Below the pieces are notes generated by a model. The model was not told where the DNA came from and did not search any database. It saw only the letters and a program-made list of their open reading frames with translations. 64,000 bases of DNA from Ancylostoma caninum (lineage: Eukaryota > Nematoda > Chromadorea > Rhabditida > Ancylostomatidae), in NCBI GenBank assembly GCA_037903475.1, contig JBAJFG010000492.1, positions 2,170,001 to 2,234,000 of the forward strand, in the 5' to 3' direction. Below are positions 1-10,422 of this stretch, piece after piece; position 1 is the stretch's first letter; each line of letters opens with the position of its first letter. Both the position numbers and the translations under genes were made by a program.

Positions 1-2154
1 GAAAAGAACGAACTGGCAAATTCGAAGTGAGTTGGTTACTAATGTAGCTCTTGCAGTGAGCAAAGTGCTTCGATCATTACTGGATATCTTGGGAACGAAA
101 ATTTATAGGTTGAGCATTGCTGGGCGAACACAACGCGCTAACCAGGAACCGTTTGTGCTAATGCCAACTCCTGCTCAGCGAGGTGTTGCGAAGGGTGAGT
201 ACCTCAGAATGCCTTGCCAGAATCCTTTTTATCCTTGCTTGTTTAATGTACATGATAGAAACACTGAGATCCCGCTCAGCATCAAACGTTTAGGGCAGAA
301 GCGTGCTTTGAGCACGGCAGGAGTAGAAGAGGAGACAGATTCCGCAAGCGATGCTAGTTCCAAGAGTGGTGAAAGTCGACCTAACACCCTCAAGAAGTTT
401 TTTAAGCGTTCTGATGAAACCATGGACAGGTAAAAAATTCCTTCGGTGTGACGCAGTTAAAAAGAAACGAAACTTTAATTTATTTAAGGGTGCTGGACCA
501 AGTTGATTTCCAAAATAAATTTGCTAAGCTGCCGGAGTTTACGATCGATCAACTGAAGGTAGAGGATCATTCAAAATGGATTCCTTTTCCGTTTAGAATG
601 CTTGTTGTTTAGAAAGGGACATCCGGAAGCTTACCGCCCACGCCATCAAAGCTGATTCGGAATCTTATGGAAAAGGTCCGTGACTCCCCAGGGAACACTC
701 CGCTGGTTTCGAACGCCTGTAATGCTGTATTTTTCGGCCCAACATTCAACAACACCTCTCCTGACCTGGTGAGTGGCATTCCTTAACAAGTTCTGATGCT
801 ACAGAGGCTTGCTGTAGACCCCACTGCAGGTGTACTCGTGAATACTACAAGCGACTGTAACGTTCGCAATAATGCTTCTGAGCAAGACACTCTGCTACTA
901 ATCTTAATCAATGCATCATTGCCAAGAACTTCACCTCATGCATTTCTCGGGTGGGCTCACGACTACGAAAGAATGAAGTTTTGCACATATTCAGCAGCGA
1001 ATTTCATGGTATTTCACTGCGTATTGGATATGAGTTATAATTCTCTCAAAATCTCATAATCCGAAGTGAGCTCAAGCATGAAGCTTTGGGCGGGTACTGG
1101 CTGTACAATTTTCTGACAAATTTGGTAGAAATTCGCTTTGTTTTCTAGACAGCAAATTCAAGAGAATCAATGAACAAGCAAGCTATAATTTTCTTCACGA
1201 TTTTGTCGTTGGCTGTACATTCGAAACAGGTCGTGATAGTAGGCTTCTTCTGTTCTTCCAGTGCCTAGTTCAATCAGACATCCACTCCCTATGTGCATGT
1301 TACTCGTTATAGCTTCACATTCCGTATGGGACCTGATCTACAAGCTGCCATGTGTATGATGCTAATTTCTAACAAAGGACCAAGCTTTGTCCCCATTATC
1401 GAAGTGTACTCAGACGTTCTTCGGTGGAAGTCGCGAAAAGTGATCACCATGGCAAAAGTATTGCCGGTTTAAGAGAAGAATCTTGCCTGTGATTACTAGG
1501 CTTTTCGCACCGGCGGTTTTTTTTCTATGAAATCTGCGGCGAACTTAGGATATGAACCTCTTCAGTCTAAGTTCCTGAAATCATCATAGAAGAAAATTGG
1601 AAGTCCGCGTTGTTTTTCAACTTCATCCCGGTCAGTCGCTGTTCTTACTGTATCTGTCATTTCAGGCGTCCACTGAGGATATCATACCATGCAGTCCTCT
1701 CGACGAGAAAAGCGCCAGCAAACGGCTCCTAGAGCAGAGACGGCTTCTTGTGTGTCAACTGTTGGAAAGCGCTGGATTGTTTCCATCGTGTGGGTAAAAC
1801 GAACCAAATCGAAAACAATTCACACAATTGACTCACAATTGGTTGACGGCTGTAATTCTAGCTCAAGAAACAACTGCTTTTCAACTGATGCATAGCAAGG
1901 TATTTCCGAGTAAGCAGAGCCTCATCCTGAAAATTCGTGAAGTTCGCCAGAAAATCATGAATGCTGTTAAAAACGTCGATTCCTCAGGTACGTTAGAGTT
2001 GTTTGTTCTGAAAAGTGCGCACTTCATTTAGGGCATCACTGCTGTGAGATTCAGTGAAAAACAAAGCAAAGGGACGAAAAATTATGTTCTATTTCAGCAT
2101 CGACTTTTATTTTGTGGAATATCTTCTAACGTCCTATCCTTTTGATCAGGGTGA
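1..2154 (+). CDS. cic: Capicua-like transcriptional repressor, 3' (C-terminal) exons; gene starts before the window
   Basis: Capicua is an HMG-box repressor of receptor tyrosine kinase target genes, acting in the nucleus. Only its C-terminal part is here; the HMG box must lie upstream of base 1. Exons that join in phase: about 109-194, 294-429, 489-558, 613-768, 1666-1789 and 1862-1987. After the last one an acceptor at 2149 gives an immediate TGA (2152-2154); read-through would instead stop at 2031. Recognisable family blocks are [11 protein letters not shown] in the first exon, LKKFF then [10 protein letters not shown] and FAKLPEF across exons 2-3, and the C1 motif in the last two exons ([17 protein letters not shown], then FPSK and [10 protein letters not shown]). 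The donor that keeps C1 ungapped is at 1790 (GTGGGT), not the GT four bases later. No frameshift or stop was seen. Family assignment is firm; the first exon boundary and the exact stop are inference. Confidence 0.88.
1666..1987 (+). other. cic: Capicua C1 motif, split over two exons
   Basis: This is the C-terminal repressor motif that, with the HMG box, supports sequence-specific DNA binding in Capicua proteins. Exon 1666-1789 encodes the [19 protein letters not shown] half; exon 1862-1987 encodes the half ending in [14 protein letters not shown]. The joint falls inside one serine codon. Alignment to the remembered family pattern needs no gap, so the motif looks functional. The 72-base intron between them is typical for a nematode. 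Confidence 0.85.
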
Positions 2155-5100
2155 AGCATACGCTGACAAACTCTCAATGGAGCTCCTATTAATGGGGGGG
2201 GGGGGTGAGTGTACTCGTGAAAAAATAGAAGACAGCGAGTCATACATTCAATCACTCATGCGAACGTTCTTTTCACTTCAAATTTGCGAGCGAAGCATTA
2301 TTAAGTACTCTATTTACTAACCAACGTGGCCATTCAGCTGGCACCGGACTTCTAAACGATCCCACTTTTAGACGCCACGCACGGCACCGTACCCTTGGCG
2401 TGGAATTTCCATTCATCTTGATGCTGGTGCACCCCTTCCTTACCAGTTTCTACAGTAGCTATCCAACTCTGCTTTACACCCTGTTTCAGTTCTCTTTGCT
2501 TCATGCGAACAATCTTATTCGATTGATTCGAAGTTGAGGTTCATATGAAAAACTTCCCTTTTTACGTGTCTTTGTCATCCAAATCGTACCTGAAAAAAGG
2601 AGAAGTGTGGAAAAGATACTAATCAGTAGTCTCTTTTAAGCTTAAGACTAAGCGGAAACCCTCGCCTGCAGAATCTGTAGTCCAGCAACGATATCAAACA
2701 TTGACAAGCGAATCTATAAGTGGGATATCACCTCACAGATGTGACGACTGAATACTGGACCACATAGCCTGTGGGTTTTACTATCACACCTAGAGGACGG
2801 TACTAGTGCTCCACACGCTGCTACACTTCTTGGAGAATTTTTGGCCTCGACAGAAATCGAACCCTGGACCATTTTCTTAGTAGCATTTCAGGTTACATTT
2901 GTAATTTGATTCAAATGTGTCGGAAATGCTAATCCTGGATGTAACCATACAACCGTCTGGAATTCCGCTTAAAACAGTTAGATTACAAATGTAAACTCTA
3001 CTTAAAACAGTTACGTATGCACAGAGGAGGAGGCGGTTAACAATCTGTTTGCAAAAGGGAGAGGGGTGGGAGACTGTCACCACTGCTAGTCTTGTTGAAG
3101 AACCATTTTTTCAGAGCCAATGAAAGACAACTGCTCGCATAACTCCATCAATACATTCGCACGCACCTGCAATGTGAGCGAATCGTAGTCACGCACGTAA
3201 CGTCATCGTCGTCGCCATCATCACGTTGGTACTCGTTATACACTTGTACGTACTACATAGCTCGTATGTGTTGTTAGCATCGTATCTCGTGCATCTCCAG
3301 ATGTGCAACGTAATCTATGTCATTTAGGGTGTAACACCCATCTTACTTCTGCTAACTCCTGATTAAGTAAGTGAACTATGACCCCACCCCTTTCCTTTCC
3401 CCGTTTGTCGGCCCACTCAACACATGCACTTTTCATCTGTAGTTAGATTCATATACATATGTGTAAATGAAACGAATTGTTAGTTAATCATTATCCATGT
3501 TTAACCATTTTCTTCTTTTTTTTTCCTTTTCTTAATTTTTTTCTTCCATTTTCGTTTTTATGCAACGCTTAGTGAGTGTTCGGAGAATGTTGCAACGCCT
3601 TTGAGTGTTTATGTCATATGACGTCATTTTGTTTTTGTCCCCTGACGTCACGCACTCGCCGGTATGATTTCTTTTCTCCCAATATATTTTTTACTTTTAA
3701 TATCTGAAAACGTATTGTTGAACCTGTGCGATTCGATCGTTGTCATAGCCTCGCGTAGTACGTTTAGGTATTTACTATATTGTGTGCTTGTAATTCAAAA
3801 TTCTATTCTACGGTATTTCTCCTACTGGTGACCATGCAAAGCGTGCTTTCCCGCGCTTCCTGTGTGGTGTGAATATCGCGTTTTCGGAGCTGTAGCAATT
3901 TTTTGTGAACAATTTGTTGCTGTAATTTTTCATGTATATTTCGTCGTCTGGGGAACAGTTGCGAATTATTTCCCACGAAATGCGATCGCGGTACCATCAC
4001 TCGCTGCAAAACGGCTGCGCCGCCATCCTATCATACCTTCACGAGAATTGCATTGAAAAGCTGCTCCACTGCTATTTGAAACAATATTTGCAACGTTAGG
4101 CAAATGAGTCATGAAACTTACGGAAGTGGAATGCTATTCTAAACTCGTCTCGCCTTGACGAATCACGGCCCAGGAATCCATGCTCAATATAAATTGAAAC
4201 GGTGTAGCAGGGTGATCTTACTATGAAAGGTTCTGAGAGCCGGGCTAACGTTGAAGGTTGCAGAACAACATCGATTTTCGTGGTGAATTTCGTCTGTGGC
4301 TTGGCAACTCACATCAGCAACTTACCACTGTCCCAGAAACTAATTACTTATTCTATTGAGAAATTTGGTGGTAAAACTTGCCCATTTATTTCAAACATCT
4401 ATCCTTTTCTATGAAATTCTCAACAAAAGCATTCATAAATTACATATGTAAAGCAAGCAGCTCTGGATTGTGGTGTGACTACGATGGCGACGCATTCGTT
4501 ACTTAGGCAAACACCTAAAGAGCTGGCAATTACGACAAAAACACACACGCTTTTTGCTTTGTTTTCTTTATTCATTAATAACGCGTTTCGTGCCTAGCCT
4601 GCGATCCGGACGACGTTTTAGACTCTTAGATTCCACTTCTTCTCCGTACTTCTCAGTCTATCCGTCTAGTTCTATAAATCGGCAATATGTTTTTCATACT
4701 ACCTGTAGACGCTTACGATTTCGTCGAATTTGTTTCGGCGAGCGACATCGTTGGCTTTATGAAGTCGTGAGCGTTGTTGTGTTGTTGCCGTGAACGGTGT
4801 ATTGTATATTACTCGATTCTGTTTCCCTTCCCTCCTTCTCTCTCAGCTATTCTCATTTACTACTAACCGATGTGATCTACCGTAATACGGTGGCATGTTC
4901 AGGTCTGCAAGGTCCCGGTTCACATTTTAGAGGAATGTTATAACGTAGTGGTATTTAACGCCATAATTTTTTCTTTTGTTTACTATTATTATTATTAATA
5001 TTATTATTACTTGCTGAGGTTCGCAGAGTTCTCTTTGCTACGTGGCTTACCAGTCATAATGTATTTCGTTAGCATTTGCTGTCGTCCTATTTATTTCTTT

Positions 5101-5422
5101 TCACGTGGGAACTGGCCCGCCAACTAGAATCCCCACTTTCTTAGAGTTGATGTCTGTGATTTTGCTTAATAATAAATCAATACAATACAGCTTTTTGTTA
5201 TTATCTGCATTCATCCATGTTCCACCATTGTGTTCAACATTTATTCCAAATTGCGAGATAAAAATTGATTGAGAATACTATAATGCCCATTGTCTCAGAG
5301 ATTTTTGTGATGGTTCTCGAGTTAATCTGGATGTGAAATTATGCAAGAGATTAAACATGTCAAATAAAGTACTGCTCATGGGATGTCAAAGACCGACGGT
5401 CTCTCCGCGGAGTCACCGTCGC
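2155..5422. other. Intergenic or 3' flanking DNA of the capicua gene
   Basis: No exon could be supported here. Seen: a run of G at 2193-2203, a repeated short motif TTAAAACAGTTA near 2970 and 3001, pyrimidine-rich DNA at 3500-3560, two TGACGTCA sites at 3619 and 3643, and an ATT microsatellite near 4981-5010. Open frames of 60-80 codons occur on both strands without convincing splice partners. A minus-strand frame at about 4113-4286 ends at a good GTAAGT donor but has no usable upstream exon. Confidence 0.5.
3619..3650. promoter_or_regulatory. Pair of CRE-type sites (TGACGTCA)
   Basis: Two perfect TGACGTCA octamers lie 24 bases apart (3619-3626 and 3643-3650). This palindrome is the binding site of CREB/ATF bZIP factors. 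No start of a recognised gene is nearby, so a promoter role is inference; a distal element for a neighbouring gene or chance are alternatives. Confidence 0.35.
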
Positions 5423-6101
5423 TCAGCGTCGCTTTGCTGTAATTCCTTTATAGTTGCTCCAATCGAAGAGAGGTGATGACCAATCGATCCGACTCGACGA
5501 GATCTTCCTGAAGGCCTGCTCAGCGTCCGGGTGAATGTTTGGCTTATCGATACCCTCCAAGAAGTCAATATACCGATCGGTGCCGCTTCCTGTACTGGAT
5601 TAGTAGAAGTGGAAATAATCGCAGTTAGCTGGATTTCGAGCCTAAATTCGATAATTTCTGTCAGATTGAGGAAAAACCTTTGATGTCGAACGTGTGCGAG
5701 CAGAACTGAGCAAGCTCCACACTATTTAAAGAAAAGGCAATTTTTGTTGAAGTTGGCTGATAGGCTATGCTATTGTAGCAGATCTCACAAACCTAAGCGA
5801 GCAAAAATTGGAAATCTCAGAGAGCTTTTCATGTACTTACCGATATGTGAGTGACGTAGCCGCAGACCTATCAGTTTCGATAGTACTCTTGTCCAAAATA
5901 TATACATCATATGAAAACTTCGGTGTTGAGGGAGCTACAGATCGCTAGTGAGATGAGCTGCCGACCTCTCAAGGGAAATAATAAAGAACGCTATGTGCAC
6001 TTTTGGAAAATGCGATTGTTGTAGTTGTGGCTCATTTGTCACCTAGCACTGTTCTAATTTTGGTGGACATCCAGCCATATTCCTCTGAACCTCTAGAGCA
6101 G
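5423..6101 (-). CDS. Candidate terminal exons of an unrecognised minus-strand gene
   Basis: Three minus-strand segments join in phase: 6101-6043, 5934-5841 and 5594-5423. The middle exon ends at a consensus donor (CG then GTAAGT), and the last begins after an acceptor reading CTACTAATCCAG and closes with TGA at 5425-5423. The C-terminal peptide is acidic and aromatic-rich (for example DRYIDFLEGIDKPN). I recognise no family. Caution: a second reading frame is also open through the last two segments, and about 350 bases away a consensus plus-strand intron (6421-6474) competes with this model. Treat it as a hypothesis about strand and frame. Confidence 0.28.
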
Positions 6102-6790
6102 CTGTAGGAGAGCGTGGAAGAAAGAAAGCCCAAGTTTTCTGAAAGAGTTCATGAAGGGCCTCATACTTTGTAACAACCAGAGGTTTTTGAGAGATACAGT
6201 TTTTCAACTATTGGCTGCGACAAAGCGTCCTGTAGAGCCCTGAGCGCGGTATCATGGCCCATTTGTGGTGACTCCGAGGTTCGACGCTTCCCCAAGGAAG
6301 TCCTCTTGCGAAATGTTCGTTTTCGTGGAAAAATCATTATTTGGGTAAATCCTTGAATGTTTCGACTGGCATCGGATCTCTAGTGCAAAAGGGATACAAT
6401 ATAGAAAAGAATGCACTGGTGAGTGATCGAATTATCCACGAGTTTGCCATGGTATGGACTTTTTTAATTTCAGGTGTACAGAATTCGAAGATCGAAGCTA
6501 ATGCATCCCTCCCATCCTCGATTTCTTCACCTATCAACTTATGAAAGATGCATTTTTTATGGAATATTATGTGTGTTGCAAATAAACTAACAAAGTGAGG
6601 ATGTGTCATCTAGAGAAAAAAAAAACTCGTGTAGGTTTTTTCGTGTTCATCCACTGAATACAAAGGCTCTCACTCCGCCATTCGCGAAACTTTTCAACAT
6701 CTAGAACTCATCCGAGCCCTGGAGAAAATGGAACGTTAGAAAGGCCAAGAACGTTGAGAGAACACCAAGAGAGTTCGAAGGATTCCGCTC

Positions 6791-7367
6791 TACAATACCG
6801 CCCATAACTTTTGCGAAAAAAAGGGTGGCGACGGATTAATCGTTAACAAACCGTCGCAGTACTGTAACTCCTTTCAAAATGAAGCATCTCTAAATCTGAG
6901 CACATTTTCGGATTCCTCATCGAAATTGGAATTGAACAGTATATAAAATTACTTGGACTTTGACTTCAAAACATTTACTTTTTTAAAAATTCGAAAATTT
7001 TTCAAAATTTCAGCAATCAGGTCAACATTTGAAAAGAACGTTAAAAACCGAGAATTGAGCGAAATCCAATGGTCGTGAACAGAAGCCTCATTCCTCAAAT
7101 ATTTCCTCGGTTTTTAACGTTTTTTCAGATCTTGACCTGATTGCTGAAATTCTGAAAAATTTTCAAATTTTTGAAAAAAAAAATGTTTTGAAGTCAAAGT
7201 TCAAGTAATTCTATATACTGTTCAACTCGAATTTCCATGAGGGATCCGAAAATGCTCTCAGATTCAGAAGAGCTTCATTTTCAAAGGAGTTACAGTACTG
7301 CGACAGTTTGTTAACGATTAATCCGTCGCCACCCGCTTTTTCCGCAAAAGTTATGGGCGGTATTGTA
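6791..7367. mobile_element. 577-bp foldback element (Tc1/mariner-type MITE)
   Basis: Nearly the whole element is one inverted repeat. Arms 6791-7052 and 7106-7367, 262 bases each, flank a 53-base loop. The ends read TACAATACCGCCC and GGGCGGTATTGTA. Counting the outer TA as a duplicated target gives a TA insertion site, as for Tc1/mariner elements. The arms differ by scattered substitutions, so insertion is not recent. No coding potential was seen; it would be moved by a transposase from elsewhere. Confidence 0.88.
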
Positions 7368-7783
7368 AGTCCGTGCAAGATAGCTAGCAGTACGAGCTCC
7401 ATATGTATCACTTATTGAGACTCCTTAAGTTCATCAGACAGGGTCTTCTTCTGCTCTATTCTTTAATGCCGGAGAACCGTCGGAGAACAAATTCAGGGAT
7501 TCATTATTTTACACAAGAATGTAGGGTTTATGCATTAGGACAATTCTATGGAGCATGCTCCCTCTTATGGAAATCAATATGAGCTGGAATATTGCCCACT
7601 GTGAGTGGATACATCATTCTGATGCGCACTGTAGGTATTCGTTCGGAAGTCTGCATCGAGCCTTTTTAGTGAGTAAATTGCTACCAAGTACTCGGTCGCT
7701 TAGTGATACACAGTGAAATGTAGACTCTTCATATAGAGTGCCTTCCTCTTCGCATTTGGGAAGCACTTCTGAATAAAAATAAA

Positions 7784-8200
7784 ATGAACCTCAAACTTCA
7801 GATTGTAAGCCCGACATTAGTCAGTGGAATGAACTCAACCCTTTTACAGGGAACCTTCCAGCCTCACATCTCACAGCAGGCGCTTTACGAGCTGGAGCAG
7901 TTGGGCTGGGAAACTCTGACTGCTATACCGCAATCAGTAGAACTCTCGCTCCCTGTCTACCGCTTCTTTGAGAATCTTGACGGTTTCTCTCAGGAGAAGT
8001 TCGTCAAATGGTACCAAAATTGCTTGTGGGCGTTCGCGGATCCCAGAAGACCCCACTTGAACTGTTTGGTGAACTGAAAATTCCGTCTTATTGGTAGAGA
8101 TTGCGGATTCTAGTGGCTCAAAACTCGATCGATGCTGAAACGAGTTGTCGAGTTGAGAAGTGAAGGCTTGAAAACGCATACTGTTTTTGCATCAACCTAA
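7784..8200 (+). pseudogene. Mariner transposase 3' fragment with right terminal repeat
   Basis: The open frame at 7784-8077 aligns by eye to the C-terminal catalytic half of mariner transposases. It contains the region normally reading HDNARPH (here degraded to GTFQPH), LEQLGWETL and a YRFFENLDGF stretch in place of the usual YHLF/HFFxxLxNF. The DNA ends TTTTTGCATCAACCTAA at 8200, followed by TA, as expected for a mariner right end and its target. The 5' half and left end were not found. Catalytic acidic residues are lost, so it is inactive. Confidence 0.75.
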
Positions 8201-8703
8201 TAATGAAGCATATTTCCACGTGTTCGACGCCCTTACTGCGTCGGCGTTAGCTCTTGCTGCTCTAATTGCCGTTGTCCACGTCAGCAACAGTAGGCTATTC
8301 GAAAACAGGCCTCTATACAGCTATACAGTTCACACGAAAACCCGGCGGTAAACATGTGTTTTTGTTCAGAATATTTCCTCTTCACATGAGAAACTCCACG
8401 TTGCTTTGTCGGCAACTATTCATTCCGCAATTCGTCATTTCGCAGAGAACTTTTTATAATATGTATCCTTACGTCCTAATGATCACAAAGGAATTCAAAT
8501 GAGGTGCTTGTCGATAGAAACGGAGCAAATTATTGTTTGATCCCTTCGTTTACATACTACTAGTCTGGATATAAAGTCGTGTGACCCACACAAATTATTT
8601 CCTTTGGACCAGTGTTCCACTCTTGCGGAGCCACTACAAGAATTTAGAGCACGTTTTGCTTTCGTGAACGAGATGTGCTTCTGAGAAACATTTTTGCACT
8701 ATA

Positions 8704-9159
8704 GATTAGGCCGGAGCAAAAGTTCTGTGGTTTTTTTTTTGGCTTTGTTTTTCCCCACTTCACGGAACCACAATCTTCACAAGCGGAATAACACCTATGA
8801 TTAGTAGAGACCACTCTTTATTTTATGAGATCATCAACGGCGACCTATCCACAGAATTCCGGAAAGTACCAAGCAAAAATGTTGGAGATTGTCCTTTTTA
8901 TGTTTAGCGACTTCTCCTTGCGGAATAAATACATCTGAAGCTAATGACGGAGGCATCCATACGGCAAAATTCCTAAGGAATGTGACGGCTATCCGTTAGC
9001 GAGTCGAGAGCAAGACAACCAAAATTTAAAACAGGTCCTGGAAGCGGATGCACACCTCTTTTGACCGAGCAGAAAATGGGGCTCCAGGCATCTCCAGCGT
9101 TTTTCTGGAGAATCAACTGCGACTTCTAGGATCAAGTGGCAGCTACTGATAATTCTTAG
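8704..9159. other. Non-coding stretch beginning with a mariner-like terminal repeat
   Basis: TTAGGCCGGAGCAAAAGTT at about 8706 resembles a mariner end. A possible opposite end, TTTTGCATCAACCTT, lies at about 9495-9509, but the two do not pair well. Between them I see no transposase motif. It could be two unrelated solo ends. Confidence 0.28.
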
Positions 9160-9490
9160 TATACTGCTCCGAGTTATCTGCACGGATTGAATCGTCTTGC
9201 AACAAATCCGGGAAAAGCGAAGGAAGTGCTTCAAAAGACCCTTGCCGACGTTTCTTCAGAACGTAAGCATAATCCGGAGCTTGGCAATGAAGTCGATAGT
9301 GACTTGTATGTTTTAGGTAAAGAAGATGTTTCGAATCGAATTGCTTGTGGTTTTATTGGGAAATTATGCGAAAAAAACAATAAAAAGAAAATGAGATGTC
9401 TGTGATTTTCTGGATATTTCATTCCTCGTAGCTGCAATGCACATCATTCATAAGTATGGCAAAATGGAACAGGATCTACGAACACATTAA
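9160..9490 (+). CDS. Candidate last two exons of an unrecognised plus-strand gene
   Basis: Exon 9160-9316 follows an AATTCTTAG acceptor and ends at TTTTAG then GTAAAG. Exon 9432-9490 follows TTCCTCGTAG. They join in phase (G plus CT gives alanine) and end in TAA. The predicted peptide is mixed and charged, with an AAMHIIHKYGKMEQ tail. No family is recognised and the upstream exon was not found. A degraded mariner end overlaps the 3' flank (about 9495-9509), so the segment might belong to a transposon relic. Confidence 0.32.
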
Positions 9491-10422
9491 CGTATTTTGC
9501 ATCAACCTTGATATTTTTGTTACAGACCCATCGATCGCTCACTATTGTATACCAAAGGAGCTTCGTATCGAACCCCTCCTCCCATCTGTTCCTTTTTTCA
9601 CTAACTGCTGGAGGTCAGTATAGTCATGAGATATCACCGCTCGGCCACATCCGAAAAAAAGTGCGATAACGCTCCGTTTGGGCAATGGACTTGAGCAAAG
9701 TACAAAAGCCACCATGCGGTTGTCGATCAAGTGAATGGCTATAATTCTTTTCATTCTCGAACAATGCTTCACGAGCATATTAGTGATGGTGATGATGATT
9801 CTCTTCCTTCTTTCTGAGGCACCGCACGGTCCTGAATTCCCTCTCACGGTCGTCAATGTCGTAGGTCGTCCATCTGAGCAAAAAATATGTATTCAATGTA
9901 TTCAAAATATATCTGTACTAGAGACGTAAAAAGTTGGACTGCCTAGATACTCGATCGTTCAACTAAGAAGGTTCGAATATCAATCCATGTATTCGCGAAT
10001 TCAAGCGAAAAGGAAATCACTAAAACAAATGCATAAATATGGTTGGTTAAACAAGATCTGCTCCGGTAGGGAAACATCTCCGGGAAATTTCTTACTATTG
10101 AACTTTCCATCCAAATGATAAAAAAGTGACCTGTGCAGAGACCCACCTAAATTGGTTATGCAGTGGGCGAAAGTGGAAAATCACGCACGGTGGATTTAAC
10201 TTCCGGAAAAGAGGTGTGTACGAAAGTGAGATTTCAAATCCCGCAAAACGTGAAGCGGGAAATGGAAAACCAAAAATAGCCGTAAAATGGAAAGCTTATA
10301 AAGGAAAAAACAGAAATTTCTGCACATCCCTGTTTCGGAACCACACCGTTCACTGCAAAGAGTCACTGTGGGATAAGTTACTGATCTATGTGATACTTTT
10401 CTGACTTTCTTTTTCCGCTCAC
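9491..10422. other. Gene-free stretch downstream of the C6-protein gene
   Basis: The final exon of the minus-strand gene at 10423-12600 should lie here. The best acceptor is CTCTTTGCAG (minus strand, near 10354), which would continue the frame into a hydrophobic tail; another is at about 10140. Neither gives a convincing ending, so I have not extended the gene. GATGGTGATGATGAT around 9784 is a short triplet repeat. Confidence 0.4.

Noticed and set aside
4113..4286. Minus-strand frame ending at a GTAAGT donor
   Set aside because: No upstream or downstream exon joins in phase. Frames of this length arise by chance in 64 kb.
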